DNA from: JAEINY01 sp942490535
GTDB lineage: Bacteria > Bacteroidota > Bacteroidia > Bacteroidales > Marinilabiliaceae
Reading direction: 5' to 3'
NCBI GenBank assembly: GCA_942490535.1
Contig: CALNXQ010000005.1
Location: forward strand, 1,054,001-1,118,000
Length of the DNA stretch: 64,000 nucleotides
Below the pieces are notes generated by a model. It was not told where the DNA came from, ran no database searches, and saw nothing but the letters and a program-made list of their open reading frames with translations. Both the position numbers and the translations under genes were made by a program. Positions 55,960 through 64,000 of this stretch are shown in pieces; positions within the stretch are counted from its first letter, which is position 1, and every line of letters begins with the position of its first letter.

Positions 55960-56690
55960 ATTCTATTGTATGGTTAGATGCCCTACACTATAGTGTACGC
56001 GAAAATAATATGACAGTAAAAAAGGCTGTTTATGTTATTCTTGGGTATGATATGTATGGTAAGAAAGATATTTTAGGGTTGTATATAGGAGCCAGTGAGA
56101 GCTCTAAATTTTGGTTAAGTGTTTTAGAGGATCTCCAGAATCGAGGCGTACAAGATATTTTAATTGCTTGTATGGATAACTTAAGTGGTTTTACCCAAGC
56201 TGTAGAATCGATTTATCCACTAACAGACATACAACTGTGTGTTATTCATCAAATTCGAAATAGTATGAAGTATGTCTCCCATAAAAATTCTAAGTTCGTA
56301 ATGGCAGACTTAAAGAATATTTATAAAGCTCCAAATTTGGATGCAGCATCTAAAGCTATGGACGAATTTGAATCTAATTGGAATGATAAATATCCCCTGA
56401 TTGTTAAATCGTGGAGGAATAATTGGCTACACTTGACTCGATTTTTTGATTACTCAAAAGATATAAGGCGAATCATGTATACCACAAATATAATTGAAGG
56501 TTTTAATAGGCAATTAAGGAAATACACGAAAACAAAAGGTGCTTTTGCGGGCGACAATGCATTAATGAAACTATTGTATGTGGCCTCCATGAATATTAGC
56601 GAAAAATGGACAGTTAAACCCGCTAATTGGGGACTAGTACAACAACAATTAATAATAAAATTTGAAGAAAGATGTGGGGTATCCTATTAA
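55960..56690 (+). pseudogene. IS256-family transposase, C-terminal part (split by IS)
   Basis: About 243 codons that complete the transposase: VWLDALHYSVRENN (first catalytic Asp), LIACMDNLSGFTQAV (second Asp), CVIHQIRNSMKYVSHK and TTNIIEGFNRQLRKYTKTKGAF (catalytic Glu). An internal ATG at 56010 could start a product, but it would lack the first Asp. Together with the N-terminal part the full protein is about 409 residues, normal for IS256. Confidence 0.92.
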
Positions 56691-57040
56691 AGAAGAGATA
56701 GTCACCTCAATATCAAAAGCAAAAATAAGTTATTTTACGAACCCGTCAAGGGTATATAAACGGCTTCGTTCCTCGCCGCCCCTGACAGAACCCTAAAATA
56801 ACCTGGTAATGCTATTGAAATTGAGATTCAAAAAAAATATTAACAAGTAAAACGGCTCTGACACAGAATTATGAACATACCCTGATATACTAACAACGTA
56901 CAGAATTGTTTTTTTGAACCGCTAAGACGTCACGACGCCAAGTTTTTTCCTTTGCGTCTGCGCGTCTCTGCGGTTTAAGGATAGCGTCCTGAAAGCAGCC
57001 GACCATGTTACACACGGAAGCTTGAATATCTGTTTTTCTT
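56691..57040. other. End of the IS256-family element and intergenic region
   Basis: 350 bp without a gene. 56691-56882 is the IS right end, 56883-56890 the target repeat, then flanking DNA with the REP-like palindrome described separately. Confidence 0.5.
56917..56976. repeat. REP-like imperfect palindrome (AACCGC...GCGGTT)
   Basis: A 60-bp imperfect inverted repeat: left arm AACCGCTAAGACGTCACGAC, right arm GCGTCTGCGCGTCTCTGCGG followed by TT. Its outer 6 bp pair perfectly and it is rich in GACGC/GCGTC. It resembles a dispersed palindrome of this composition (GCAGAGACGCAGA-type) seen in many unrelated bacterial genomes. It lies downstream of the TolC gene and might also fold in its 3' end. 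Confidence 0.7.
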
Positions 57041-58561
57041 CTATAATTGATTCGGGTCCTTTTTCTTTTTGATTAAACCTTCCAACAAAGGATTCTCATA
57101 CATGATCTTCTGATTCAATTCAAAGTCGTAGAGGGTGAGTTCGCGTAAACGGTAGTAGGCTACCCAGTAGGTTTCCAGCGATTGGATGTAATCGCGTTTA
57201 GCCTTCTCACGTTCCTGGAGGGAAATATTCAGATCGGTGATGCTGGTTTCACCATTTTGGAATTTTTTCAGGGCAATGAGGTAACCGTTTCCGGCCACGT
57301 TATCGGCTTCCAGGGTGGTTTCCAGCTGCGCCTTGAGCAGACTGAACTGTTCCACCTGCACAATGACGGAACGCTCAAAGTCGGCCCGGTCTTTCTCCAC
57401 ATCAAACACCACTAGGTCGCGCTTGCTTTCGGCCAGTTTCACACTGGAGGTGGATTTCCCCCAATCCAGGATAGGGATGGCCAATGATAAACGGACCTGT
57501 TGCTGCCGTTGTGGCTCGTCATACACGCCCCACATCTCATCGGCACTGTTGGACAGGCCGTAACTGCCACGTAAAGTAGCCGCCAGTCCATTGCTGCGTT
57601 TGGCTTTGGTCAGGTCGCGATCGGCTTCAATGAGACGTCGCTCGTATTGGGTGGCTTCTTTTCGATTCGTTAAGGCCTCCTGCAACGCGATTTGCGGATC
57701 GACTTCAAAGAGTTTCATCTCCAGCGGCATGATGAGCTCTATTTCCACGGCCTGGTCGAGTCCCACATAGGATTTGAGTTCAAAATCGGCATTTTTCAAA
57801 TCCATATTGGCCTGCGTGAGGGCTTTGCGGGCGGAGAGAACGGACAGTTTGATACGGGAGAAATCATTTTCGCTGATGGTGCCCAGTTTCTGTTTCGTCT
57901 CGGCGATCTTCAGGTTATCCTGACTGTTGGCTAAGCTGTTCTCAGCCAGTTTATAATTGGTCTGTACCTTCAGGTACCGAAAGAACCGGTAGGTTGCCCC
58001 GCGGGAGATTTCTTCCAGCGACTCCACAAAAGCTTTCTGGGCTTCATCGTAAATGAGCGGTTCCGTTTTTCTGGACCACTTCATCCAATTGTAAGAGAAC
58101 AGCGGTTGGGTGAAGCCGATGACAAACGGATCGCCGGAGAAACCTATGTCGTCATTGATGAGGTCCTGCACCCGGTACATGGAGGAGGAGGCATAGATGT
58201 TTGTTCCCGTTTGGGGGATGCTTTGCGACAAGGATAAATTCGCAAAGGTGTTTAAGGACGATACTTGTCGGAACTTCACACTGCCATCTTCCTGGGTGAC
58301 GGGAATGGTTTTCTGCGTGTAATTGGGCAAGTCACCGTTGAGGGTTAATTGAGGCCGGAACTGGGACTGGAAATTTTTCCATCGCCAAAAATTATTCTCA
58401 TACCGGTTTTGTGCATATCTCACCGATGAAGATTGATGAATGGCGAGGTCCACCACATTCTTCAGCGACAATTGAATTTTAGTTTTTCCGTTGCCGGAAG
58501 CTGCCAACGAGAGGCCGGCAAAGCCAACCAGGGCGTACCAGCGGGTCATTCGTCTCCACAT
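57041..58561 (-). CDS. TolC family outer-membrane efflux protein
   Basis: 506 residues with a signal segment (about 8-22, LVGFAGLSLAAS). Two long coiled/helical repeats of about 200 residues each are seen (RFFRYLKVQTNYKLAENSLANSQDNLKIAETKQKLGTISENDFSRIKLSVLSAR..., and SLLKAQLETTLEADNVAGNGYLIALKKFQNGETSITDLNISLQEREKAKRDYIQSLE...), as in TolC channels. It forms the outer-membrane exit duct of an efflux system. The adaptor gene lies 13 bp upstream. Confidence 0.9.
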   Translation of the reverse strand: MWRRMTRWYALVGFAGLSLAASGNGKTKIQLSLKNVVDLAIHQSSSVRYAQNRYENNFWRWKNFQSQFRPQLTLNGDLPNYTQKTIPVTQEDGSVKFRQVSSLNTFANLSLSQSIPQTGTNIYASSSMYRVQDLINDDIGFSGDPFVIGFTQPLFSYNWMKWSRKTEPLIYDEAQKAFVESLEEISRGATYRFFRYLKVQTNYKLAENSLANSQDNLKIAETKQKLGTISENDFSRIKLSVLSARKALTQANMDLKNADFELKSYVGLDQAVEIELIMPLEMKLFEVDPQIALQEALTNRKEATQYERRLIEADRDLTKAKRSNGLAATLRGSYGLSNSADEMWGVYDEPQRQQQVRLSLAIPILDWGKSTSSVKLAESKRDLVVFDVEKDRADFERSVIVQVEQFSLLKAQLETTLEADNVAGNGYLIALKKFQNGETSITDLNISLQEREKAKRDYIQSLETYWVAYYRLRELTLYDFELNQKIMYENPLLEGLIKKKKDPNQL

Positions 58562-58574
58562 ATCATTCCCTCCT

Positions 58575-59801
58575 TTAGTTTTTCCGAATTTGAATGGATT
58601 CCTGATGTTTAAAACGCGATGTATTGGAGATGATAATTTGTGTGTTGCTGTCCAGTTCTGTTTTTATCTCCAGATAGTCATTGGTCATCAAGCCAAATTT
58701 CACTTCCTGCCGAAAGGCGGAATCATCGCGGATGACAAATACGTTTTGTTTTTTCTGTTTTCCAAAAGCTTCTCCATTGGAAATGCGCCACACGTCTTTG
58801 TGCGATTGCTCCACAATTTGAAGCGTGACTTTTTGGTTGGGTAATAATTGCGGATGGTTGCTTTGTTCCAGGCGTACATAAAAGGAGATGCGCCCTTCGG
58901 TTAAGGTGGGGTGGATGGTGCCAATGCGGCCTTCCAGCCGGGTAGTATCGAAGGCTACGTATGCTTTTCGGCCCGTTACCAACAGACTTTTATAATCATC
59001 GTCAATGGAAGCCCGCACTTTAAAGCGGGTTAAATCCGACATGTTCACCAGGCGTTTATCTGCCGCAATTTTCTCCCCTTCTTTGCCTTCTACCGATAAG
59101 ATGATGCCATCGGAAGGTGCTTTGACCTGCATGCGCTCCAATAGCTCCTGCAGCTCCAATAATTCTTTCCGTTGCATTTCAATTTGAAGCAACAAACCTT
59201 GCTCTTCGGTATCCAGTTGGGCCAGCCGGATGGCATTTTTCTCCTTAATCAGTTCCAGGTCTTTCTCGGCCAGGACCAGCTCCTGTTTCGTTTTTTCTAT
59301 TTTGGCGGGGGATACTCCACCGACTTCCAACAGTTGTTCCTGATCGGCCAACTCCGATTTGATGGAGGCGATGCGTAATTTTTTGACTTCCGCGTTGTAG
59401 GCCAGATCAATTTTAGCACTGCGGGCATTTAGCTTGGTTTTCTGTAAATTGTTCTCCTTCATCTCCAGCTGATCATTCAGCTTTTCAATACCGGATTGTA
59501 CTTCTCGCGTATCCAGCTGAACGATGATTTCCCCTTGGGTGACCCGCTGGCCGGGTTCTTTATGTATTTTTTGGATGATGCTGGAAGCGGGACTGAGCAA
59601 GATCACTTCATTGGCCGGTTCGATGGTGCCTTCGGTCAGCACATAGGTCTCCACATTGCCCCGCTCAATGCGTGAGGTTTCAAATTCACCTTCGGTAAGT
59701 GTCGATTGCCCGGAGTGGCAACCTGAGGCAGAAATCAGCAGGAGGGCGGCCCATCCCAACAGGCCATGACAAGTGGTTCGACGTGCACGTTTCATATTCA
59801 T
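58575..59801 (-). CDS. HlyD/RND-type periplasmic adaptor lipoprotein
   Basis: 408 residues with a lipoprotein-like signal (LLGWAALLLISASGC, Cys at about 28). It has biotinyl-lipoyl-like halves (VILLSPASSIIQKIHKEPGQRVTQGEIIVQLD and MQVKAPSDGIILSVEGKEGEKIAADKRLVNM) around a long helical hairpin (EVQSGIEKLNDQLEMKENNLQKTKLNARSAKID...), then a beta-barrel region. It links an inner-membrane pump to TolC. It leads the TolC gene in the operon; no pump gene follows or precedes it in the window. Confidence 0.9.
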   Translation of the reverse strand: MNMKRARRTTCHGLLGWAALLLISASGCHSGQSTLTEGEFETSRIERGNVETYVLTEGTIEPANEVILLSPASSIIQKIHKEPGQRVTQGEIIVQLDTREVQSGIEKLNDQLEMKENNLQKTKLNARSAKIDLAYNAEVKKLRIASIKSELADQEQLLEVGGVSPAKIEKTKQELVLAEKDLELIKEKNAIRLAQLDTEEQGLLLQIEMQRKELLELQELLERMQVKAPSDGIILSVEGKEGEKIAADKRLVNMSDLTRFKVRASIDDDYKSLLVTGRKAYVAFDTTRLEGRIGTIHPTLTEGRISFYVRLEQSNHPQLLPNQKVTLQIVEQSHKDVWRISNGEAFGKQKKQNVFVIRDDSAFRQEVKFGLMTNDYLEIKTELDSNTQIIISNTSRFKHQESIQIRKN

Positions 59802-60071
59802 TGATTCAAGTCAATTATCAGATGGTAAAAATAGGGAACGTGGATTCGACCAAGGGGGATGAAATGGTCAAAAAGGTGGAAGATATCGTGTTAAAATGTG
59901 AAATGTGGTAGTTTAATCCGTTCACCACCGGTGCACAAAAGGCAATAGCAAGCCACACCAGTTTCGGTAATCGAATGCCGGGGGATGGGCGTTTTTTGCG
60001 CTGCCTTAAGCGCTTTTTGCGGGAAGTAATCAGGTGGAATCGACCCTGCGGAAGGGCGAAAAGACTACTTT

Positions 60072-61682
60072 CTATTCCACCTGATCCAGCACCCGATGCA
60101 CGGGATAGGGATAGAAGCCTGCGCCCCATTGAGGCACCAGGTAGCGGTCAAAGAAATTCCATTTGAGCAAACCGTCATCTGCTTGGGGTTCTAACAGGTA
60201 GGCTGCTACATTGGCCAAGGGCTGAGCCATGGAGATGAGAATGGTACCACCGGGAAATGATTTTTCTTCGGCTTTAAATGCCCCTTCAATGCGGTTGGTA
60301 TAGTGGCCCTGGTTTAAGCGGTCCGATGGCTGGAGTGCCGTCAGGTGGAAGGTTTCCACGTGCCAGGTATGTTCTTCAGTCAGCTGTGTGAATTGAATGC
60401 CATGGGTGCGGAGCACTTCCATTATTTCAGGATCGTTCACGGTAAGGGCGTAGGCTTGTGGCAAGGCAATGGTCTTTGTGGGAACATAATCGGCAATGTA
60501 GGGGACGGTCACGGTTCGTTGGCGATCGGTCTTCGTATAGCGCTTACGGCCCGTCTCGTCGTAATACATCTCCGCCTCATAAGCCCTGATGGTAGCGGGC
60601 TCGGGTGTGGGACGTCCCTCGTATTCAAGGGCAAAAGTGGCTGCTGATGGTTTTTGACGGATCCGGGCGATGGTGCGCGCATCGGCTGCAGCGATCAGTT
60701 GTTTGATGGCATTTCGGTTCTCTACGGCATAGTCCACAATGGACCACAGTAGTTTATGACAGCCCAGGACGCGGCTCTTGTAATCGGCATACACATAGTT
60801 TTCGTTGAGGATGGCCAGCCGGTTGCGTACCCCGATGTAATTCACCATGTAACGTGGCTCAGAAGCATAGGAAATCCAGCCTTGTTCGGGTTTCATCCGG
60901 TCAACGAATTCCCCATAGAAGCAGTTGAGTGTGTTGTAATGGTTACCCAAATGCTGGTGAATTCGGGGCATCATCTCATCGCGCATGTAATGAATAAGGG
61001 TGGAATCACCATTGGGATTCATCATCCAGGTAAAAGTGATGGGTTCTTCGTGGAAGGAACCATTGGTAGTGTGACAATCCACCGTGATGGCCGGATCCCA
61101 GCGGTTTAAAATATTTTGTACGACATAGATCATCTCGGGCGATTCCAGTTTGAGGGCATCGCGGTTCAAATCCAGGTTTTGACCGTTGTAACGAATGCCT
61201 ACACCATTGTCCGGCCCGTTTTGGTGGGTGCGGTTGGCGGTGCTGATTTTTTCATTACCATCGGCATTCAGGTTGGGACAGATGAGTATAATCAAATTCT
61301 CAAACACATTTTCCAGTGAGTCCGCCATTAAATCACGGGCCAGCATAAGGGAGGCTTCTTTCCCTTCCACTTCACCCGCATGGATATTGGCCTGCACATA
61401 AATCACGGCGCGGGGATCATCCTGCAGGGATTCGGGAGAATCCGGCATGGGATCGGCCAGGATCAGCAATGGAATATCCCGTCCTTCGATGGTTTGCCCG
61501 ATGTTTTCCACTTTCAGGCGATCCGACTGCTGATCCAGTGCTTCAATCAGACCCATAATCTGGTCGTAGTTGGCCGTGCTTTTATAGTTGGATTGCTCTG
61601 CTACAGTTAAAGGCTGGTTTTGGGCGATGCTGCCATAAGTAAAGAGTAGAAAGGAAATAGAAAGCGAGATTATCCGATGCAT
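60072..61682 (-). CDS. Secreted zinc carboxypeptidase, family M14
   Basis: 536 residues with a signal peptide (1-21, YGSIAQ). The M14 zinc motif NIHAGEVEGKEA (H101, E104) is present, with the third His in VDCHTTNG and the substrate Arg region in LNRDALKLESPE. A late ILNENYVYADYKSRV supplies the proton-accepting Glu. It should cleave C-terminal amino acids outside the cytoplasm. An added C-terminal region of about 150 residues follows. The gene is divergent from EamA across the third repeat array. Confidence 0.92.
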   Translation of the reverse strand: MHRIISLSISFLLFTYGSIAQNQPLTVAEQSNYKSTANYDQIMGLIEALDQQSDRLKVENIGQTIEGRDIPLLILADPMPDSPESLQDDPRAVIYVQANIHAGEVEGKEASLMLARDLMADSLENVFENLIILICPNLNADGNEKISTANRTHQNGPDNGVGIRYNGQNLDLNRDALKLESPEMIYVVQNILNRWDPAITVDCHTTNGSFHEEPITFTWMMNPNGDSTLIHYMRDEMMPRIHQHLGNHYNTLNCFYGEFVDRMKPEQGWISYASEPRYMVNYIGVRNRLAILNENYVYADYKSRVLGCHKLLWSIVDYAVENRNAIKQLIAAADARTIARIRQKPSAATFALEYEGRPTPEPATIRAYEAEMYYDETGRKRYTKTDRQRTVTVPYIADYVPTKTIALPQAYALTVNDPEIMEVLRTHGIQFTQLTEEHTWHVETFHLTALQPSDRLNQGHYTNRIEGAFKAEEKSFPGGTILISMAQPLANVAAYLLEPQADDGLLKWNFFDRYLVPQWGAGFYPYPVHRVLDQVE

Positions 61683-62119
61683 GAGGAGCGGGTTTTGGTT
61701 TTGTCTGCCTAAAAATAGTCCATTCGCAGTGATAAATGATACGATAAATGTCAGTGATTCAAAAAAGTTGACTGCCTATGGCCCTAAAAGGGAGGGGTGA
61801 TCCGGAGGTGAAGCACGCCTGCCGGGCACCAAGTTTACAGGTTACAGGAACGCATGTGACCTTAGGGATGGATCCACCAGAGGTGTGGTTTGGATGAAAG
61901 TCACGTGTGGTTCCGGGGCGTTTCACACGTGGTTTAAGTTCAAATGACGTGTGATAATGTGAACAGTCACGCCTGGTTTATTATTCACCCTCTTTTTGAA
62001 CACATCGAATCAAATGGTGAACGACAGAAAGAGCCAATTAAAAAAGAGAATTTTTCTCTGGCGCCAAAGAGGGGCAATAATCAAAAAGACTACCTTTGGC
62101 GCACTAAAATGGGGTAGTT
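61683..62119. other. Divergent intergenic region, carboxypeptidase and EamA transporter
   Basis: 437 bp with no gene seen. It holds array D (61813-61993), and must include promoters for both flanking genes. Confidence 0.5.
61813..61993. repeat. Degenerate 22-bp tandem array with TCACgtgTGG core (array D)
   Basis: Eight units of exactly 22 bp start at 61813, 61835, 61857, 61879, 61901, 61923, 61945 and 61967. Cores: GCACGCCTG, TTACAGG, TGACCTTAGG, AGAGGTGTGG, TCACGTGTGG, TCACACGTGG, TGACGTGTG, TCACGCCTGG. The remaining 12 bases are variable. At 61985, 18 bp after the last, TCACCCTCT follows, matching the motif at 22062. The period is not a multiple of three, so it cannot be a coding repeat. 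Confidence 0.85.
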
Positions 62120-63010
62120 ATGTCCGATCAGTTCAAAGTATTTGTCAGCTTATTGTTATCCATGGTCTGCTGGGCCTTTTCGTTTGTTTGGATTAAACAG
62201 GCGTTTACATCCTTTGAGCCGTTAACCATTGTCACCATGCGGTTGATGCTGAGTTCCGGCCTGATGTATGTTATCCTGAAGCTCCTGAAGCGGCTTATCC
62301 CCATGCAAATGCAGGATTTGAAATGGTTTGTCCTGTTGGCTTTCTTTGAACCCTTTCTGTATTTTATCGGGGAGAGCATCGGACTGAAGTATGTGCCATC
62401 TACCATGGGGGCTGTCATTGTCTCGACCATCCCTTTATTTGCACCTATAGTGGATCGTGTGTTTTTTAAATCCCGCTTGAGTTGGTTTAACCTGGCCGGT
62501 ATTACCTTGTCGTTCCTGGGCGTGTTACTGATTATTTTTGAAGATGATTTTAGTCTGTCGGCACCCATCCATGGTATCCTGCTGGTATTTTTAGCTGTTT
62601 TTGCAGCCATGGGCTATTCCGTGGTGTTGAAAAAAATACCGCTTCACTACAATGCAGTGAGCATTATTACCTATCAGAATACCATTGGCATCTTCTTTTT
62701 TGTGCCATTATTTATAGGTTTTGAGTGGAATCATTTTATCCATACCACAATAACTAAAGAGGCGGTTTGGGCCATTATTCAGTTATCTACTTTTGCATCT
62801 GCACTGGCCTTTATCTTTTTTACCTATGGCATGCGCAAAATTGGCATTACCAAAGCCAATGTGTTTGTGAATATGATTCCAGTATTTACGGCTATTTTTG
62901 CCTGGTGGATATTGGGCGATGCCTTAACAGTGAAAAAGATAGTTGGAATCGTTATTGTGATCGGCGGCGTATTTGTGTCGCAAATAAAATGGAAGCGACA
63001 TGGCGTTTGA
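62120..63010 (+). CDS. EamA/DMT superfamily transporter
   Basis: 296 residues with ten membrane segments in two EamA repeats. The N-terminal unit is recognisable (LLLSMVCWAFSFVWIKQAFTSFEPLTIVTMRLMLSSGLMYVIL) and ends GGVFVSQ. DMT transporters export metabolites or amino acids; the substrate is unknown. The stop overlaps the next gene by 11 bp, so they are translationally coupled. Confidence 0.93.
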   Translation: MSDQFKVFVSLLLSMVCWAFSFVWIKQAFTSFEPLTIVTMRLMLSSGLMYVILKLLKRLIPMQMQDLKWFVLLAFFEPFLYFIGESIGLKYVPSTMGAVIVSTIPLFAPIVDRVFFKSRLSWFNLAGITLSFLGVLLIIFEDDFSLSAPIHGILLVFLAVFAAMGYSVVLKKIPLHYNAVSIITYQNTIGIFFFVPLFIGFEWNHFIHTTITKEAVWAIIQLSTFASALAFIFFTYGMRKIGITKANVFVNMIPVFTAIFAWWILGDALTVKKIVGIVIVIGGVFVSQIKWKRHGV

Positions 63011-63494
63011 CCCGGAGAAACTGAGGCAGGAGGCCCAAAATAAGAGCAAGGAAAACAAAGCCTTTCTAACGCGATTGAGGAAGAAGAAACCCAAGGATCT
63101 GGATGATCAAACCCATCAGTTGCACCACGAAGTATTTGAATATACCGATTGCCTGACCTGTGCCAATTGCTGTAAATCCATTAGTCCCATTATCATCGAT
63201 CGTGACATTGACCGGATGGCACGTCATTTGAAAATGAAGCCATCGGCTGTTATTGAGCAGTATCTGGAACTGGATGACGAGGGTGATTACGTGTACCGCA
63301 CATCGCCTTGCCCGTTTCTGATGCCCGATAATTATTGCATGATTTACGAGGTGCGTCCGCGGGCCTGCCGGGAGTATCCGCATACCGACCGGAAGCGCTT
63401 TTTTCAAATTACCAACCTCACGTATCGCAATACCTTTGTATGTCCGGCTGTATTTGATGTGGTGGATAAACTAAAACCCATTTATGACAAATAA
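63000..63494 (+). CDS. YkgJ family cysteine cluster protein
   Basis: 164 residues. The Cys pattern CLTCANCCKSISPIII, then CPFLMPDNYCMIYEVRPRACREYP near the end, is that of the YkgJ-type zinc/iron-cluster family (uncharacterised oxidoreductase-like). It starts inside the end of the EamA gene. No substrate is known. Confidence 0.9.
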   Translation: MAFDPEKLRQEAQNKSKENKAFLTRLRKKKPKDLDDQTHQLHHEVFEYTDCLTCANCCKSISPIIIDRDIDRMARHLKMKPSAVIEQYLELDDEGDYVYRTSPCPFLMPDNYCMIYEVRPRACREYPHTDRKRFFQITNLTYRNTFVCPAVFDVVDKLKPIYDK

Positions 63495-63550
63495 GTGTAT
63501 AAGATTGGCTCATTTACACTAAAATGGTAAATTCGACGTTTTAAAGTTCG

Positions 63551-64000
63551 ATGATCAAAAAATATCAAGGAATAGTAGCTGTTATCGTTTGGGTTTTGAT
63601 AGCCGGAACATCTAATATCACGGCCCAAAGAGCCGGGGAGTATACCTATGATTTTTTGAACCTGACCAACTCTGCCCGTGTGGCGGCCCTTGGCGGTAAC
63701 CAGGTGGGTATGGTGGATAATGATCTGAATTTTGTGTTTCATAACCCCGCTGCCTTGAATCCCAGCCTCAGCAACCATGCAACGTTTAATTTTGTGCCAT
63801 ATGTGAGTGATATACGTTATGTGTATGCCGGTTATGCGTATCATTTTGAGCAGTTGGGTACCTTTAGCCTGGGTATTCACAACATTAATTACGGCACTTT
63901 TGACCGGGCCGATGAGCAAGGGACTATTAATGGTACTTTTTCAGCTGCTGAATATGCCATTCATTTAGCCTACGCTAAAATGTTATCCCCCAAGTTAACG
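63551..64000 (+). CDS. porQ: Type IX secretion system protein PorQ (partial, 3' end outside window)
   Basis: 150 codons visible from the ATG at 63551. A signal peptide (about 1-27, NITAQ) is followed by GEYTYDFLNLTNSARVAALGGNQVGMVDNDLNFVFHNPAALNPSLSNHATFNFVPYVSDI, the diagnostic start of PorQ. PorQ is an outer-membrane barrel that recycles or holds the sortase PorU/PorV attachment machinery of the type IX secretion system. Its presence dates the organism to a T9SS-bearing Bacteroidota. The rest lies outside the window. Confidence 0.9.
   Translation, partial: MIKKYQGIVAVIVWVLIAGTSNITAQRAGEYTYDFLNLTNSARVAALGGNQVGMVDNDLNFVFHNPAALNPSLSNHATFNFVPYVSDIRYVYAGYAYHFEQLGTFSLGIHNINYGTFDRADEQGTINGTFSAAEYAIHLAYAKMLSPKLT

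Larger units (their letters stand above)
53537..56882 (+). mobile_element. IS256-family element interrupted by the 1868-bp IS
   Basis: Terminal inverted repeats (left TGTTCATAACTCTGTGTCA near 53542, right inverted TGTTCATAATTCTGTGTCA ending near 56877) bound it, and the 8-bp direct repeat TGATATAC flanks it (53529-53536 and 56883-56890), as expected for IS256 insertions. Without the inner IS and one target copy, the element is about 1474 bp. Its transposase is split by the second element, so it is dead unless complemented. Confidence 0.88.

Noticed and set aside
60031..60083. 10-bp perfect inverted repeat around the stop of the M14 carboxypeptidase gene
   Set aside because: Its arm includes the last codons, the loop is long and there is no T-run, so neither a terminator nor a regulatory role is supported.
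59818..60129. 103-codon minus-strand frame between the adaptor and carboxypeptidase genes
   Set aside because: It overlaps the 3' end of the carboxypeptidase gene, is rich in R/S/P without domain features, and the sequence between the two genes shows no conserved start.

Overview
The window comes from a member of the Bacteroidota, most likely the Bacteroidales/Marinilabiliales. The signs are a PorQ gene of the type IX secretion system at the right edge, a SusC/TonB-type receptor, several families seen mainly in this phylum (DUF6452, DUF6048, DUF4271, DUF4834, two-component-propeller histidine kinase), weak Shine-Dalgarno sequences, and promoters of the TTTG / TAnnTTTG type in front of both tRNA genes. 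Most of the sequence is ordinary chromosome. No plasmid or prophage backbone is present.

Layout. 1-5.4 kb: a membrane dipeptidase cut by the window edge, a DUF169 protein and a two-gene M16 metallopeptidase operon. 5.6-11.6 kb: DUF6452/DUF6048, glutaminase, a DUF417 membrane protein, a LOG-family protein, then DUF4271-hemD-rnpA-yidD. 12-19.3 kb: an orphan thiolase-fold synthase, DUF2147, a PagL-like outer-membrane protein, an aldehyde dehydrogenase-recX pair, then LPP20-like, rhodanese and CoA-binding proteins. 19.3-22.1 kb: a degenerate 21-bp repeat array, an insertion sequence and a small membrane protein. 22-36 kb: a very large alpha-2-macroglobulin lipoprotein, a TonB-like protein, a PAS-LuxR regulator, a chemoreceptor, a phosphoesterase, an amino-acid racemase and a DEAD helicase. 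36-44.5 kb: DUF4834, PAP2 phosphatase, S41 protease-dCMP deaminase, tRNA-Leu, an MFS transporter, recO, and an aminotransferase-fold protein that has lost its catalytic lysine. 44.5-46.1 kb: tRNA-Arg followed by a decayed integrase. 46-53.2 kb: TonB-dependent receptor and YfiR-like protein, divergent from a giant sensor kinase. 53.2-57 kb: a second 21-bp array, then an IS256-family element split by a second copy of the 1868-bp IS. 57-64 kb: TolC/HlyD pair, M14 carboxypeptidase, a third (22-bp) array, EamA transporter, YkgJ protein and porQ.

Functionally the window is rich in envelope proteins: secreted peptidases, receptor and sensor, efflux parts, lipoproteins. Small housekeeping operons (hemD/rnpA/yidD, SSADH/recX, S41/dCMP deaminase, recO) lie between them. 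The least explained features are at least three intergenic arrays of short conserved cores repeated every 21-22 bp, about two turns of B-DNA. Their core sequences differ, but the architecture is the same. They look like phased protein-binding arrays rather than CRISPRs or genes.
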